A DNA stretch of 64,000 nucleotides from Pontibacter silvestris (GTDB lineage Bacteria > Bacteroidota > Bacteroidia > Cytophagales > Hymenobacteraceae). Below are positions 1 through 8,346 of this stretch, in pieces. Made by a program: the position numbers and the translations under genes. The stretch lies in the NCBI RefSeq assembly GCF_020907275.1, contig NZ_JAJJWI010000002.1, forward strand, positions 209,432-273,431. The letters run 5' to 3'. The notes under the pieces were generated by a model. That model was not told the origin of the DNA. It saw only the letters and a program-made list of their open reading frames with translations, and did no database searches. Position 1 is the first letter of the stretch. Every line of letters starts with the position of its first letter.

Positions 1-562
1 TATTTCTGTGTTGACAGATAAAAATTACTTTGGCGGCAAAACTGAAGATTTGATGACAGCCAGAAAATATAATTACTGCCCAATTTTACGGAAAGACTTT
101 ACAGTGGATGAATACCAGGTTATAGAAGCGAAGTCTATCGGTGCAGATGCCATTTTGCTTATTGCAGCAGCGCTGGAGCCTGCCCGTCTGAAAGAGTTGG
201 CTGCTTTTGCCCGTACTTTTGGCTTAGAGGTATTGCTGGAAGTGCGTGATAAAGAAGAACTGGATACAAGCTTGAATGAGCATGTAACAGTGGTTGGAGT
301 AAATAACCGTAACCTGAAAGATTTTGTAACTGACGTGAACCAGTCTTATGAAATGGCAAAGCACATACCTGTCGGTATGACTAAGATTTCTGAAAGTGGT
401 ATCAGTAATCCGCAAACGCTGCTGGAACTGAAAGAGGCGGGATATAATGGTTTTCTGATAGGAGAAACTTTTATGACGAGTAGCCGTCCTGAACGTGCTG
501 CTATGGAGTTTATCCGTGAGTTCAAGCATCTGCTGGAGCACAAACAGGAGGTGGCCTTATGA
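1..562 (+). CDS. trpC: Indole-3-glycerol-phosphate synthase, 5' end cut by the window
   Basis: This enzyme closes the indole ring of 1-(2-carboxyphenylamino)-1-deoxyribulose-5-phosphate in tryptophan synthesis. The open frame runs off the left edge, and the visible part begins with the family motif ISVLTDKNYFGG. About 187 residues are present of a usual ~260, so the first beta strands of the TIM barrel lie outside. Visible signatures are CPILRKDF (catalytic Lys), LLEVRDKEEL (catalytic Glu), VVGVNNRNL, ISESGIS and the phosphate-binding GFLIGETFM near the C-terminus. The stop overlaps the trpF start as ATGA, with a strong AGGAGG just upstream, so the two genes are translationally coupled. Identity is secure from family motifs and from the trpF-trpB-trpA order behind it. 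Confidence 0.97.
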   Translation, partial: ISVLTDKNYFGGKTEDLMTARKYNYCPILRKDFTVDEYQVIEAKSIGADAILLIAAALEPARLKELAAFARTFGLEVLLEVRDKEELDTSLNEHVTVVGVNNRNLKDFVTDVNQSYEMAKHIPVGMTKISESGISNPQTLLELKEAGYNGFLIGETFMTSSRPERAAMEFIREFKHLLEHKQEVAL

Positions 563-1188
563 AGGTAAAGGTTTGTGGCATGCGTGAACCTGGAAATATT
601 CAGGAAATAGCTGCCATGCAGCCTGACTACTTTGGCTTTATTTTCTTTCAGGGTTCCAAACGTTATGCAGCGGAACATATAGACCAACACTTTATCTCAG
701 GCTTGCCAGGTTCTATTAAAAAAGTGGGTGTGTTTGTAAATGAGGGGGTTGAGGAGATAAAACGTTTAACACATACTTACGGTTTTGACCTGGTGCAGCT
801 ACACGGAAGAGAGACACCTTTACAGTGTAAAGAACTTAAGGATTCTGGTCTGCAAGTAGTTAAGGCCTTTTCGGTGGATGAAAGCTTTGACTTTCATAAC
901 ATTCTTCCATACGAAAGTAGCTGTAACTTCTTTCTTTTTGACACGAGAGGAAAAAATTATGGAGGCAATGGTGTTACCTTTGATTGGAAGTTGTTGCAAA
1001 ATTATACTTCAGACATACCTTACTTCTTAAGTGGAGGCCTAAACCTTGAAAATATCAGAGGCATAAATAATTTGAAACTAAAGCCTTTTGCAATTGATGT
1101 TAACAGTGGCTTCGAACTGGAACCAGGTTTGAAAGACGTACAGGCTATTAAAGAATTACTTGAATTAAGAAATCAGAATCAGCTATGA
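559..1188 (+). CDS. trpF: Phosphoribosylanthranilate isomerase
   Basis: This enzyme performs the Amadori rearrangement of N-(5-phosphoribosyl)anthranilate, the step before TrpC. The 209-residue TIM barrel carries the family signatures KVKVCGMR at the N-terminus (catalytic Cys), [32 protein letters not shown] (catalytic Asp), FLSGGL and AIDVNSGFE near the C-terminus. The length is normal for a monofunctional TrpF. The start overlaps the trpC stop by 4 bp and its own stop overlaps the trpB start by 4 bp, so it sits inside a tightly coupled operon. No lesion is visible. Confidence 0.97.
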   Translation: MKVKVCGMREPGNIQEIAAMQPDYFGFIFFQGSKRYAAEHIDQHFISGLPGSIKKVGVFVNEGVEEIKRLTHTYGFDLVQLHGRETPLQCKELKDSGLQVVKAFSVDESFDFHNILPYESSCNFFLFDTRGKNYGGNGVTFDWKLLQNYTSDIPYFLSGGLNLENIRGINNLKLKPFAIDVNSGFELEPGLKDVQAIKELLELRNQNQL

Positions 1189-2375
1189 ATTATATTGTTG
1201 ACGATAATGGCTTTTACGGTAAGTTTGGTGGGGCTTATGTACCGGAAATGCTCTACCCAAACGTGGAGGAGCTGCGCCAGAATTACCTTAAAATTATATA
1301 TAAGCCTGAATTCCAGAAGGAGTTACAAGCCCTGCTGAAGGATTACGTAGGCAGACCAACACCCTTATACTTTGCAAAGCGCCTTTCAGAGAGATACAAT
1401 ACCAAAATCTACCTTAAGCGGGAGGACCTGAACCACACCGGAGCACACAAGATCAACAATACAATGGGACAAATCCTGTTGGCAAAGCGATTAGGCAAAA
1501 AACGTATTATTGCCGAGACAGGTGCCGGTCAGCATGGTGTGGCTACAGCTACTGTTTGTGCTTTAATGGGCCTTGAATGTATTGTGTATATGGGAGAGGT
1601 AGATATAGAGCGTCAGGCGCCGAATGTAGCCAGAATGAAAATGCTGGGTGCTAGTGTTGTACCTGCTACCAGTGGAAGTAAAACTTTAAAAGATGCTACT
1701 AACGAAGCAATTCGCGATTGGATTAATAATCCTGAAGATACTTATTATATTATAGGCTCTGTCGTTGGTCCGCACCCTTACCCGGACATGGTGGCTCGCT
1801 TCCAGGCGGTTATCTCAGAAGAAATGATGGCGCAATTGCAGGAGCAAACAGGTCGGGACTATCCTGATTATGTAGTAGCCTGTGTAGGCGGCGGTAGCAA
1901 TGCGGCCGGTGCGTTCTATCATTATTTGGACAGGCCGGAGGTAAAATTGGTTGCTGTAGAAGCTGCCGGCTTAGGTATTGAGTCAGGTGAATCTGCTGCA
2001 ACATCAGTATTGGGTAAAGAAGGTATTATTCATGGTAGCCGCACCCTTTTGATGCAGACGGAAGATGGGCAGGTGGTAGAACCTTATTCTATTTCTGCAG
2101 GCTTGGACTACCCTGGAGTCGGCCCGCTGCACGCGCACCTGCACCAGTCAGGCCGTGCCGTTTTTGAAAGTATTACAGATGATGAAGCACTAAAGGCAGT
2201 ACTGGAACTAACGAGGCTGGAAGGAATTATACCTGCGCTGGAAAGTGCTCATGCACTGGCCGCTTTAGACCGTATAGGGGCTAAACCGGAGGATGTAGTA
2301 GTCGTGAATTTATCTGGTCGTGGCGATAAAGATTTGGCAACTTATTTAAAAAGATTTCACTTCGATGAAGAATAG
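1185..2375 (+). CDS. trpB: Tryptophan synthase beta chain
   Basis: The beta subunit condenses indole with serine using PLP and works as an alpha2beta2 complex with TrpA. The 396 residues match the family length. HTGAHKINN carries the Schiff-base lysine (K89), GAGQHG follows it, and [12 protein letters not shown] is the PLP phosphate loop. [13 protein letters not shown] and LSGRGDKD are further conserved blocks. This is the TrpB1 type that pairs with TrpA. The gene overlaps trpF by 4 bp, and the trpA start lies 11 bp inside its 3' end, so subunit synthesis is probably coupled. Confidence 0.98.
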   Translation: MNYIVDDNGFYGKFGGAYVPEMLYPNVEELRQNYLKIIYKPEFQKELQALLKDYVGRPTPLYFAKRLSERYNTKIYLKREDLNHTGAHKINNTMGQILLAKRLGKKRIIAETGAGQHGVATATVCALMGLECIVYMGEVDIERQAPNVARMKMLGASVVPATSGSKTLKDATNEAIRDWINNPEDTYYIIGSVVGPHPYPDMVARFQAVISEEMMAQLQEQTGRDYPDYVVACVGGGSNAAGAFYHYLDRPEVKLVAVEAAGLGIESGESAATSVLGKEGIIHGSRTLLMQTEDGQVVEPYSISAGLDYPGVGPLHAHLHQSGRAVFESITDDEALKAVLELTRLEGIIPALESAHALAALDRIGAKPEDVVVVNLSGRGDKDLATYLKRFHFDEE

Positions 2376-3144
2376 ATTACAGGAGCTTTTCGCCGAGAAG
2401 CAGCAGGAGGGGCTTCTTTCCGTTTATTTTACCGCTGGCTATCCTAACCTGAACGATACTGAGTCTATCATCCTGGAACTGGAAAAGAATGGCGTTGATC
2501 TGATTGAAGTAGGTATGCCTTTTTCTGATCCACTGGCTGACGGACCTACCATCCAGCAAAGTAGCGAAGTGGCTATCCGGAATGGGATGACCATACCGCT
2601 TCTCTTTGAGCAGTTACGGAACATCCGTGAGAAAACACAGATTCCCTTAGTGCTCATGGGATACCTTAACCCGGTAATGCAGTACGGTGTGGAACGCTTT
2701 TGTCAGAAATGTAAGGAAGTAGGTATTGATGGCATCATCCTTCCGGACCTTCCGTTGGCGGATTATGTACGGGAGTTTAAATCTATTTTTGAAGAAAATA
2801 ACCTGAGCAAGGTGTTTCTGATTACGCCTCAGACGCCGGAGCAGCGCATCCGGGAGATTGACAGCCATACGAATGGCTTTGTGTATATGGTATCCTCGGC
2901 TTCTACCACAGGTAGTACAAATGGCAAAGCTGTAGCTAATACAGATTATTTTCAGCGCGTGGCGCAAATGGGAATTCAGAATCCTGCTATGATCGGTTTT
3001 GGAATTCATAACCGCGACACATTTGTGCAAGCTTGTAACCATGCCCGTGGAGCCATTATTGGTAGTGCCTTCATAAAAGCGCTTGGTCAGGAGAGAAGTC
3101 TGCAGCAAAATATTCAATCATTCATCCATAGCTTAAGAAATTAG
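2365..3144 (+). CDS. trpA: Tryptophan synthase alpha chain
   Basis: The alpha subunit cleaves indole-3-glycerol phosphate to indole and glyceraldehyde-3-phosphate and channels indole to TrpB. The 259-residue TIM barrel has [19 protein letters not shown], containing the catalytic Glu and Asp, [22 protein letters not shown], the mobile-loop region [18 protein letters not shown] and the phosphate-binding GSAFIKAL. It starts inside the trpB 3' end and its stop is 3 bp before the DAHP synthase start. It is the last tryptophan-specific gene of the operon. Confidence 0.98.
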   Translation: MKNRLQELFAEKQQEGLLSVYFTAGYPNLNDTESIILELEKNGVDLIEVGMPFSDPLADGPTIQQSSEVAIRNGMTIPLLFEQLRNIREKTQIPLVLMGYLNPVMQYGVERFCQKCKEVGIDGIILPDLPLADYVREFKSIFEENNLSKVFLITPQTPEQRIREIDSHTNGFVYMVSSASTTGSTNGKAVANTDYFQRVAQMGIQNPAMIGFGIHNRDTFVQACNHARGAIIGSAFIKALGQERSLQQNIQSFIHSLRN

Positions 3145-3147
3145 ATT

Positions 3148-4158
3148 ATGATCATACAGTTACAGCAAGGTGTACCTGCTGATGTTAAAGAAAATATATT
3201 TGAAGCTGTTAAAGGCATAGGTTATAAGGCCAATGAGGTTAAAACGCAGGCAGGACATTACCTGGTAGCAATAGGTAAAAAAGACTTCGACATCCGGTCT
3301 ATCGGTCAGTTACCTGGTGTCGCAGATATTTACCGTGTTTCTGATGAATACAAGCTTATTTCCCGTAAATGGAGAGTAGAGCCGACGCTTATAGATTTAG
3401 GAGATGGGGTGGTGATAGGTGAAGGAAACTTCAGCATTATGGCTGGCCCGTGCTCCATTGAGAACGAACGCCAGATTGAACTGGTGGTAGAGCACCTGAA
3501 GGTGAATAATGTAAAAATTATGCGTGGAGGTGTATTTAAGCCACGTAGTTCTCCTTATGCATTCCGGGGTTTAGGAATAGATGGTTTAAAGATGTTTCAT
3601 CAGATATGTAGTGCCAACGGTATTAAAATTATTACTGAGGTAATGCAGGTGTCGCAGATCGAGGAGATGATTGATTATGTAGATGTATTTCAGGTGGGAG
3701 CACGTAACAGTCAGAACTTTAATTTGCTGGACTCTCTTGGTGAGGCACAGAAACCGGTGCTTTTAAAACGGGGTATTTCTGGCACGATAGAAGAGTTGCT
3801 GCAAGCGGCAGAGTACATTTTCTCTAACGGTAACGAGAAAATTATGCTGTGTGAGCGCGGTATCAGGGGCTATGAAAAAGCTTACCGCAATATTCTTGAC
3901 CTGAATGCAGTGCCCGTGCTAAAAGAGAAAACACATTTACCTGTTATTGTAGATCCATCGCATGGTATTGGCTTGCGCGATTATGTAGAGCCAATGTCAT
4001 TGGCAGCCGTAATGGCAGGTGCTGACGGTGTAATTTACGAGACACACCAGAAACCGGAAGAAGCTTTTTCTGACGGACAGCAAACTGTTAACTTTCAGGA
4101 ATCGGAGCGGTTAATCAAGCGCATGCGTAAAGCTTTTGAGCTTCGTGAAAATTTTTAG
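3148..4158 (+). CDS. aroF: 3-deoxy-7-phosphoheptulonate (DAHP) synthase, type I-beta with N-terminal regulatory domain
   Basis: This enzyme joins phosphoenolpyruvate and erythrose-4-phosphate in the first committed step of the shikimate pathway. Residues ~1-70 form the small ferredoxin-like domain seen in the Thermotoga-type enzyme. The KDO8P/DAHP barrel follows, with [11 protein letters not shown] (metal Cys), [42 protein letters not shown] and [10 protein letters not shown]. Length is 336 residues. Its place 3 bp behind trpA implies that entry into the aromatic pathway is co-expressed with tryptophan synthesis. Allosteric control through the N-terminal domain is known in this subfamily but cannot be tested here. 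The symbol follows common usage for this subtype; aroG or aroA are also used. Confidence 0.95.
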   Translation: MIIQLQQGVPADVKENIFEAVKGIGYKANEVKTQAGHYLVAIGKKDFDIRSIGQLPGVADIYRVSDEYKLISRKWRVEPTLIDLGDGVVIGEGNFSIMAGPCSIENERQIELVVEHLKVNNVKIMRGGVFKPRSSPYAFRGLGIDGLKMFHQICSANGIKIITEVMQVSQIEEMIDYVDVFQVGARNSQNFNLLDSLGEAQKPVLLKRGISGTIEELLQAAEYIFSNGNEKIMLCERGIRGYEKAYRNILDLNAVPVLKEKTHLPVIVDPSHGIGLRDYVEPMSLAAVMAGADGVIYETHQKPEEAFSDGQQTVNFQESERLIKRMRKAFELRENF

Positions 4159-4184
4159 TCTGCTACTGTATATTATAGAACTTA

Positions 4185-4192
4185 TATCTTTG
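4185..4192 (+). promoter_or_regulatory. Bacteroidota -7 box of the mgtE leader
   Basis: TATCTTTG is an exact match to the Bacteroidota -7 consensus TAnnTTTG. It lies just after the aroF stop and 18 nt before a short leader ORF, so transcription would start near 4196-4200. I see no good TTTG -33 box at the ideal distance. The site separates mgtE transcription from the trp operon. Confidence 0.65.
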
Positions 4193-4209
4193 CGACTATA
4201 AATGGCGTA

Positions 4210-4281
4210 ATGGAACATAGTTCTTATCCAACTCCGGGTAGTACTGGTTCTGGAACCGTTGGCTTATGGTTGTGCCAGTGA
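4210..4281 (+). CDS. Leader peptide of mgtE (23 residues, Tyr-Pro-Thr-Pro)
   Basis: A 23-codon ORF begins about 10-14 nt after the predicted transcription start. It encodes MEHSSYPTPG followed by a Gly/Ser/Thr-rich middle and ends in GLWLCQ before TGA. Codons 6-9 (Tyr-Pro-Thr-Pro, CCA ACT CCG at 4228-4236) overlap the RNA segment that competes with the antiterminator. No known family matches such a short peptide. The case rests on position between a promoter and a terminator hairpin, and on similarity in layout to the his leader at 5983. Proline-containing leaders that sense magnesium or proline are known for enterobacterial mgtA; extending that role to this gene is inference. Confidence 0.55.
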   Translation: MEHSSYPTPGSTGSGTVGLWLCQ

Positions 4282-4336
4282 AAAGGTATTCTAAACCTAA
4301 GCCTGACTCTGACTAACATCTGAGCCAGGCTTTTTT
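4228..4336 (+). promoter_or_regulatory. Attenuator upstream of mgtE: competing antiterminator and intrinsic terminator
   Basis: Three mutually exclusive pairings can be drawn. Segment 1, CCAAC (4228-4232), pairs with GTTGG (4258-4262). Segment 2, GGCTTATGGTT (4261-4271), pairs with AACCTAAGCC (4294-4303) in 10 base pairs with one bulged U, which captures the 5' arm of the terminator. The terminator pairs AAGCCTGACTC (4299-4309) with GAGCCAGGCTT (4322-4332), with one A-C mismatch, and is followed by a run of T. A ribosome stalled on the Pro-Thr-Pro codons would cover segment 1, free segment 2 and allow readthrough into mgtE. The pairings are read from sequence; the mechanism is inferred. Confidence 0.6.
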
Positions 4337-4407
4337 ATTACTGCACCCAGTATGAAAGGTTAAATCAAGTACTACGCTTGGGAGTTTCCAATTTTGAATG
4401 AACATCT

Positions 4408-5751
4408 ATGAGTTATATATCTAATGATATTGACCTGAAAGACCTGCGGCATAAGCATCCCAACGATATTTCGGAGGTAATTTGTGAGTTGAATCCAAAG
4501 GAGCGGATTCTGGCGTTCCTTCTGCTTCCCGGTGACTTAAAAGCAGAAGTCTTCACGTATTTCAATCACAATGTGCAGGAGGAGATTCTGAAAGAACTTG
4601 GTTCAACAGAAACAGCCAACATACTGGAAAATATGGCACCTGATGACCGGACGGAGATCTTTGAGAACTTTCCTGACCTGCTCATCAAAGAATCCATCAA
4701 CCTGCTTTCTCCGGAGGAGAAAAGTATTGCCCTGAACCTGCTTGGTTACCCTGAGAAGAGTATTGCCCGTATCATGACACCTTATTATATACAGGTGAAA
4801 AAAGGTTGGACGGTGACACAGGCTCTGGAAAATATCAGGCGTTATGGCAAAAAAGCAGAGACTCTCAACCATGTGTATGTGGTTGATAAAGAAAATAAGC
4901 TGATAGATGATATCCGTATCGGGAAGTTACTGATGGCTGATGAGGAACAGACGATTGAATCTCTCATGGATTATCATTTTGTGAGCCTTACCACCACCAT
5001 GAACCGAGATGAAGCTATTGAGCAGTTTAACAAGTATGACCGTGCCGTAATGCCGGTGGTGTCGGAGAAAGGAGTGCTGGTAGGAATTGTTACCTTCGAC
5101 GATATCTTTGATGAGATTGAACGCCGCGATACCGAAGATATACAGAAGTTTGGTGGTTTGGAAGCGTTGGAGCTTTCTTATACTGAAACCCCGCTGTTAA
5201 CATTGGTGCGAAAAAGGGCTAGCGTACTGCTCATCCTTTTCCTAGGCGAAATGCTTACAGCCTCAGCCATGGGCTTTTTTGAAGAAGAGATTTCCCAGGC
5301 TGTAGTGCTCGCTTTATTTATACCTCTGATTATTTCCAGCGGCGGTAATTCCGGCTCCCAGGCGGCCACGCTTATTGTGCGTGCTATGGCAATTAAAGAG
5401 TTGGGTATCAAAGACTGGTGGTACGTAATGCGTAAAGAAGTTTTGTCTGGGCTGATGCTGGGGCTTATACTTGGTACTGTCGGCTTCCTTCGCATTGTTA
5501 TCTGGCAAAAAGCAGGTTTTTATAATTATGGCGAATATGCTTCCCTAATCGGTCTTACAGTCGGACTATCTTTGATTGGTATCGTGCTTTGGGGAACGCT
5601 TTCTGGTTCCATGATTCCATTTTTGCTTCAAAAATTAGGGTTAGACCCCGCCACTTCTTCAGCGCCTTTTGTCGCTACTTTAGTGGATGTAACAGGTTTA
5701 ATTATTTATTTTACTATTGCAGCCAGTATTTTAAGTGGTACTTTGTTGTAA
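4408..5751 (+). CDS. mgtE: Magnesium transporter MgtE
   Basis: MgtE is a homodimeric Mg2+ channel of the inner membrane, gated by Mg2+ bound to its cytoplasmic domains. The 447 residues show the N-terminal superhelical domain (~1-130), a CBS pair (~135-255, including IARIMTPYYI and GILVGIVTFDD-type segments) and a five-helix membrane domain from ~270. That domain holds the pore signature IPLIISSGGNSGSQAATLIVRA and ends close to the last helix. Length is typical. The gene is monocistronic, behind the leader element at 4185-4336. I see no M-box riboswitch, the usual Mg2+ control of mgtE in Firmicutes. Confidence 0.96.
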   Translation: MSYISNDIDLKDLRHKHPNDISEVICELNPKERILAFLLLPGDLKAEVFTYFNHNVQEEILKELGSTETANILENMAPDDRTEIFENFPDLLIKESINLLSPEEKSIALNLLGYPEKSIARIMTPYYIQVKKGWTVTQALENIRRYGKKAETLNHVYVVDKENKLIDDIRIGKLLMADEEQTIESLMDYHFVSLTTTMNRDEAIEQFNKYDRAVMPVVSEKGVLVGIVTFDDIFDEIERRDTEDIQKFGGLEALELSYTETPLLTLVRKRASVLLILFLGEMLTASAMGFFEEEISQAVVLALFIPLIISSGGNSGSQAATLIVRAMAIKELGIKDWWYVMRKEVLSGLMLGLILGTVGFLRIVIWQKAGFYNYGEYASLIGLTVGLSLIGIVLWGTLSGSMIPFLLQKLGLDPATSSAPFVATLVDVTGLIIYFTIAASILSGTLL

Positions 5752-5969
5752 ATAAAAGTATTATTTAATCAATAAGCTAAATACTTCTTTTTGCTGATTT
5801 GCCACACTGTCAGAATATTATTTAATAAGGATACTGGTGTTGTCTCGCATCAACTAAATTCTTAAGAATGACTGAAAGTAGGAGAACACTTGCATGTGTA
5901 ACCTGTATTTGCCATTACCTCTAACGGAATTTTTTAACTTTAATAGTATATATTATTCTCTAGATAGCG

Positions 5970-5977
5970 TATATTTA
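5970..5977 (+). promoter_or_regulatory. Likely -7 box of the his leader
   Basis: TATATTTA matches TAnnTTTG at seven of eight positions and lies 5 bp before the histidine leader ORF. The start of transcription would fall at about 5981-5984, so the leader peptide mRNA would have almost no 5' UTR. The upstream region 5752-5969 is AT-rich and shows nothing else I can name. Confidence 0.45.
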
Positions 5978-5982
5978 CAACA

Positions 5983-6063
5983 ATGAAAGGCACGATAGCT
6001 CATTTGCATCACCATCATGCACGAAACAACAGTTTCGGAGCTATAAGCCTATGGATTTGCTAA
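5983..6063 (+). CDS. hisL: Histidine operon leader peptide (26 residues)
   Basis: The ORF reads MKGTIAHLHHHHARNNSF and continues to an ending SLWIC before TAA at 6061. Five of six consecutive codons (6001-6018) specify histidine, the classical sensing device of ribosome-mediated attenuation. The peptide has no other expected function. It lies directly after a promoter-like box and before a terminator, with hisH-hisA-hisF downstream. It was found by reading the intergenic region, being too short for usual gene callers. Its last residues (LWIC) resemble those of the mgtE leader (LWLC). Confidence 0.9.
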   Translation: MKGTIAHLHHHHARNNSFGAISLWIC

Positions 6064-6116
6064 TAATGTAGACCTATATCCAAAAGCCTGACTCCGAAAG
6101 AGCCAGGCTTTTTTGT
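5995..6116 (+). promoter_or_regulatory. Histidine attenuator (segments 1-4)
   Basis: The RNA has the complete classical set of alternatives. Segment 1, ATAGCTC (5995-6001), pairs with segment 2, GAGCTAT (6038-6044). Segment 2, TTTCGGAG (6033-6040), pairs perfectly with segment 3, CTCCGAAA (6092-6099), as the antiterminator, helped by an inner TGGAT (6052-6056) with ATCCA (6078-6082). The terminator pairs AAAAGCCTGACTC (6082-6094) with GAGCCAGGCTTTT (6100-6112) around a CGAAA loop, with one A-C mismatch, and continues into T. Stalling on the His codons covers segment 1 and favours readthrough; normal translation favours the terminator. Confidence 0.88.
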
Positions 6117-6246
6117 TGGTTTAACAAGGGTTTGTCATAATAATTATAACCATAGCTCAGAATCATTACGGTAAATCTCAAAGACAAAAACAAACTGAAG
6201 TCATACTTCATAAATGCATATTTTCTAATTCATCACTAATAAAGAA

Positions 6247-6828
6247 ATGAATCTAGTTATAGTTGATTACAAGGCAGGCAATGTGCAGTCGGTAATGTTT
6301 GCGCTGGAGCGTTTAGGCATTCAGGCGACATTAAGTTCTGACGCAGAAACTATAAAAGCCGCTGATAAAGTAATCTTTCCGGGTGTGGGAGAAGCCTCTT
6401 CGGCAATGGCTCAGCTAAAGTCCCGAAACCTGGATAAGCTGTTGCCTACGCTGGAGCAACCCTTCTTTGGAGTTTGCCTGGGCATGCAGCTATTATGCCA
6501 GCATTCCGAAGAAAGTGATACTGAATTATTAGGTATTATCCCTTCTAAAGTTCTTCGTTTCCAGACAGACCTAAAGGTGCCTCACATGGGTTGGAACAGA
6601 TTGGAAAAGCTGCAAACACCCCTGTTTGGCGGGTTACAGGAGCAGGATTATGTATATTATGTGCACAGCTTTTATGTGCCCGTAAATGAAAATACCATTG
6701 CTCAATCGTCTTACCCGGAACCGTTTTCGGCTGCTTTACAATATAAAAACTTTTATGCCGCACAGTTCCACCCTGAGAAAAGCGGACCTGCCGGTAGCCA
6801 GATAATAAAGAATTTTTTAGCCTTATGA
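6247..6828 (+). CDS. hisH: Imidazole glycerol phosphate synthase, glutaminase subunit
   Basis: HisH hydrolyses glutamine and passes ammonia to HisF, which makes imidazole glycerol phosphate and AICAR. The 193-residue class I glutamine amidotransferase has the oxyanion PGVG near residue 46, the nucleophile elbow FGVCLGMQLL with Cys77, and the FHPEKSG block with His175 and Glu177, so the catalytic triad is intact. It is the first structural gene behind the histidine attenuator. The stop overlaps the hisA start. hisG, hisD, hisC and hisB are not in this segment, so the pathway is split in this genome. Confidence 0.97.
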   Translation: MNLVIVDYKAGNVQSVMFALERLGIQATLSSDAETIKAADKVIFPGVGEASSAMAQLKSRNLDKLLPTLEQPFFGVCLGMQLLCQHSEESDTELLGIIPSKVLRFQTDLKVPHMGWNRLEKLQTPLFGGLQEQDYVYYVHSFYVPVNENTIAQSSYPEPFSAALQYKNFYAAQFHPEKSGPAGSQIIKNFLAL

Positions 6829-7547
6829 TGGAGATTATCCCAGCCATTGATTTAATTGGTGGCCAGTGTGTACGCCTTACCGAAGGCGATTTTGACCAGC
6901 AAACTACCTACGACAGTAACCCCCTTGAGGTGGCAAAACGATTTGAAGCACATGGAATTAAGCGACTGCACTTAGTAGACCTCGATGGTGCCCGTGCCAG
7001 AAAACCAGTTAACCTGCCAGTGCTGGAAACAATAGCTTCTAATACAGGGTTAACCATAGACTTTGGCGGAGGTTTGCAGTCGGAGGAAGCCATTAAACAG
7101 GCTTTTGATGCCGGTGCTGCACAGGTTACGGCTGGAAGTATTGCTGTGCGCGAGCCGGAAACGGTGAAAAGTTGGCTACAACTATACGGGGCTGATAAGA
7201 TTATAATAGGCGCTGATTTCAAAGGAAAGAACATTGCTATTAGTGCCTGGACAGAAGAAAGCAGTTATGCTCTGCAGGATTTTATTTCTGATTATGTACA
7301 AACTGGTGCCAAGCTGTTTATATGCACGGATGTCAGTAAAGATGGTAAATTGCAGGGACCTGCTACAGAAACCTACCAACTGCTAAGACAGCTTTTACCT
7401 GAAGCAGGTGTTATTGCCAGTGGAGGAGTAACCACCATAGCAGATCTGGAGGCTCTGCAGGATATTGGAGTAAAAGGTGCTATTATTGGCAAAGCCATTT
7501 ATGAAGGCACTATTGAGTTAAAAGATTTAGAACGATTTGTATGTTAA
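6825..7547 (+). CDS. hisA: Phosphoribosylformimino-AICAR-phosphate isomerase (ProFAR isomerase)
   Basis: HisA opens the ribose of ProFAR by an Amadori rearrangement to give the HisF substrate. The 240-residue barrel has [19 protein letters not shown] with the first catalytic Asp, [15 protein letters not shown], the phosphate-binding [21 protein letters not shown] with the second catalytic Asp, and IASGGVTT. Two ATG codons are adjacent (6825 and 6828). Either gives ATGA-type coupling with the hisH stop, and the second matches the usual MEIIPAID start. The 3' end overlaps hisF by 7 bp. Confidence 0.97.
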   Translation: MMEIIPAIDLIGGQCVRLTEGDFDQQTTYDSNPLEVAKRFEAHGIKRLHLVDLDGARARKPVNLPVLETIASNTGLTIDFGGGLQSEEAIKQAFDAGAAQVTAGSIAVREPETVKSWLQLYGADKIIIGADFKGKNIAISAWTEESSYALQDFISDYVQTGAKLFICTDVSKDGKLQGPATETYQLLRQLLPEAGVIASGGVTTIADLEALQDIGVKGAIIGKAIYEGTIELKDLERFVC

Positions 7548-8299
7548 CTAAACGCATTATTCCTTGCCTTGACATTAAGAACGGGCGTACGGTAAAAGGT
7601 GTCCGTTTTGAGAATATACGTGATGCCGGAGACCCCGTAGAGCTTGCTTCCTGGTATGCTGAGCAAGGTGCTGATGAACTGGTTTTTCTGGACATTACAG
7701 CTACAAACGAAGAACGAAAAACTTTTGCGGAACTAGTGAAAGACATTGCCCGGCACATTGATATTCCGTTTACTGTTGGTGGTGGCATTGGAGCTGTAGC
7801 AGACGTAGAAGTTCTATTGCAAAACGGAGCCGATAAAGTGTCTGTAAACTCAGCTGCTATCAGGAACCCTAAGTTAGTAGAAGAGCTGGCAAAACATTTC
7901 GGTAGCCAGTGCGTGACCGTAGCAGTAGATACAAAATACACCAATGATACAGGCTGGAAAGTTTACGCCCGTGCAGGCACTGTCGAAACAGAACATGCTA
8001 CTGTAGATTGGGCGCGTCAGATAACAGATTTAGGAGCTGGTGAAATATTGTTAACTAGCATGAATAACGACGGAACCAAAGCAGGTTTTGCCTTGGATAT
8101 TACAGGAGATGTGGCCAAAGCTGTAAGTGTGCCAGTGGTAGCATCCGGTGGTGCAGGCAGCATGCAGCATTTTGCCGATGTATTTGAGCAAGCTCATGCC
8201 GATGCTGCTTTAGCTGCAAGTCTCTTTCACTTCAGGGAATTGGAAGTACCCGTGCTGAAACATTTTCTGAAAGAACAAGGCATTGATGTACGTATATAA
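7541..8299 (+). CDS. hisF: Imidazole glycerol phosphate synthase, cyclase subunit
   Basis: HisF uses ammonia from HisH to cyclise PRFAR into imidazole glycerol phosphate and AICAR. The 252-residue barrel carries [19 protein letters not shown] with the first catalytic Asp, [39 protein letters not shown] with the second catalytic Asp, VVASGGAGS and [10 protein letters not shown]. It starts inside hisA. All catalytic residues are present. Confidence 0.98.
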   Translation: MLTKRIIPCLDIKNGRTVKGVRFENIRDAGDPVELASWYAEQGADELVFLDITATNEERKTFAELVKDIARHIDIPFTVGGGIGAVADVEVLLQNGADKVSVNSAAIRNPKLVEELAKHFGSQCVTVAVDTKYTNDTGWKVYARAGTVETEHATVDWARQITDLGAGEILLTSMNNDGTKAGFALDITGDVAKAVSVPVVASGGAGSMQHFADVFEQAHADAALAASLFHFRELEVPVLKHFLKEQGIDVRI

Positions 8300-8300
8300 T

Positions 8301-8328
8301 TTTGAATGAGTAAAGACTAATATCTTTA
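8301..8328 (+). promoter_or_regulatory. Possible internal promoter for hisIE
   Basis: TTTG at 8301-8304 and TATCTTTA at 8321-8328 are spaced 16 bp apart and resemble the Bacteroidota -33 and -7 boxes (seven of eight at -7). They sit in the 47-bp gap between hisF and hisIE. The gap is longer than the others in this operon, so hisIE may have extra transcription. This is based on motif match only. Confidence 0.4.
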
Positions 8329-8346
8329 AACTATTAACTATAACAA

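Noticed and set aside
4159-4407. M-box riboswitch before mgtE
   Set aside because: The leader is too short for the three-stem M-box and lacks its conserved blocks. The leader ORF with competing hairpins explains the region better.
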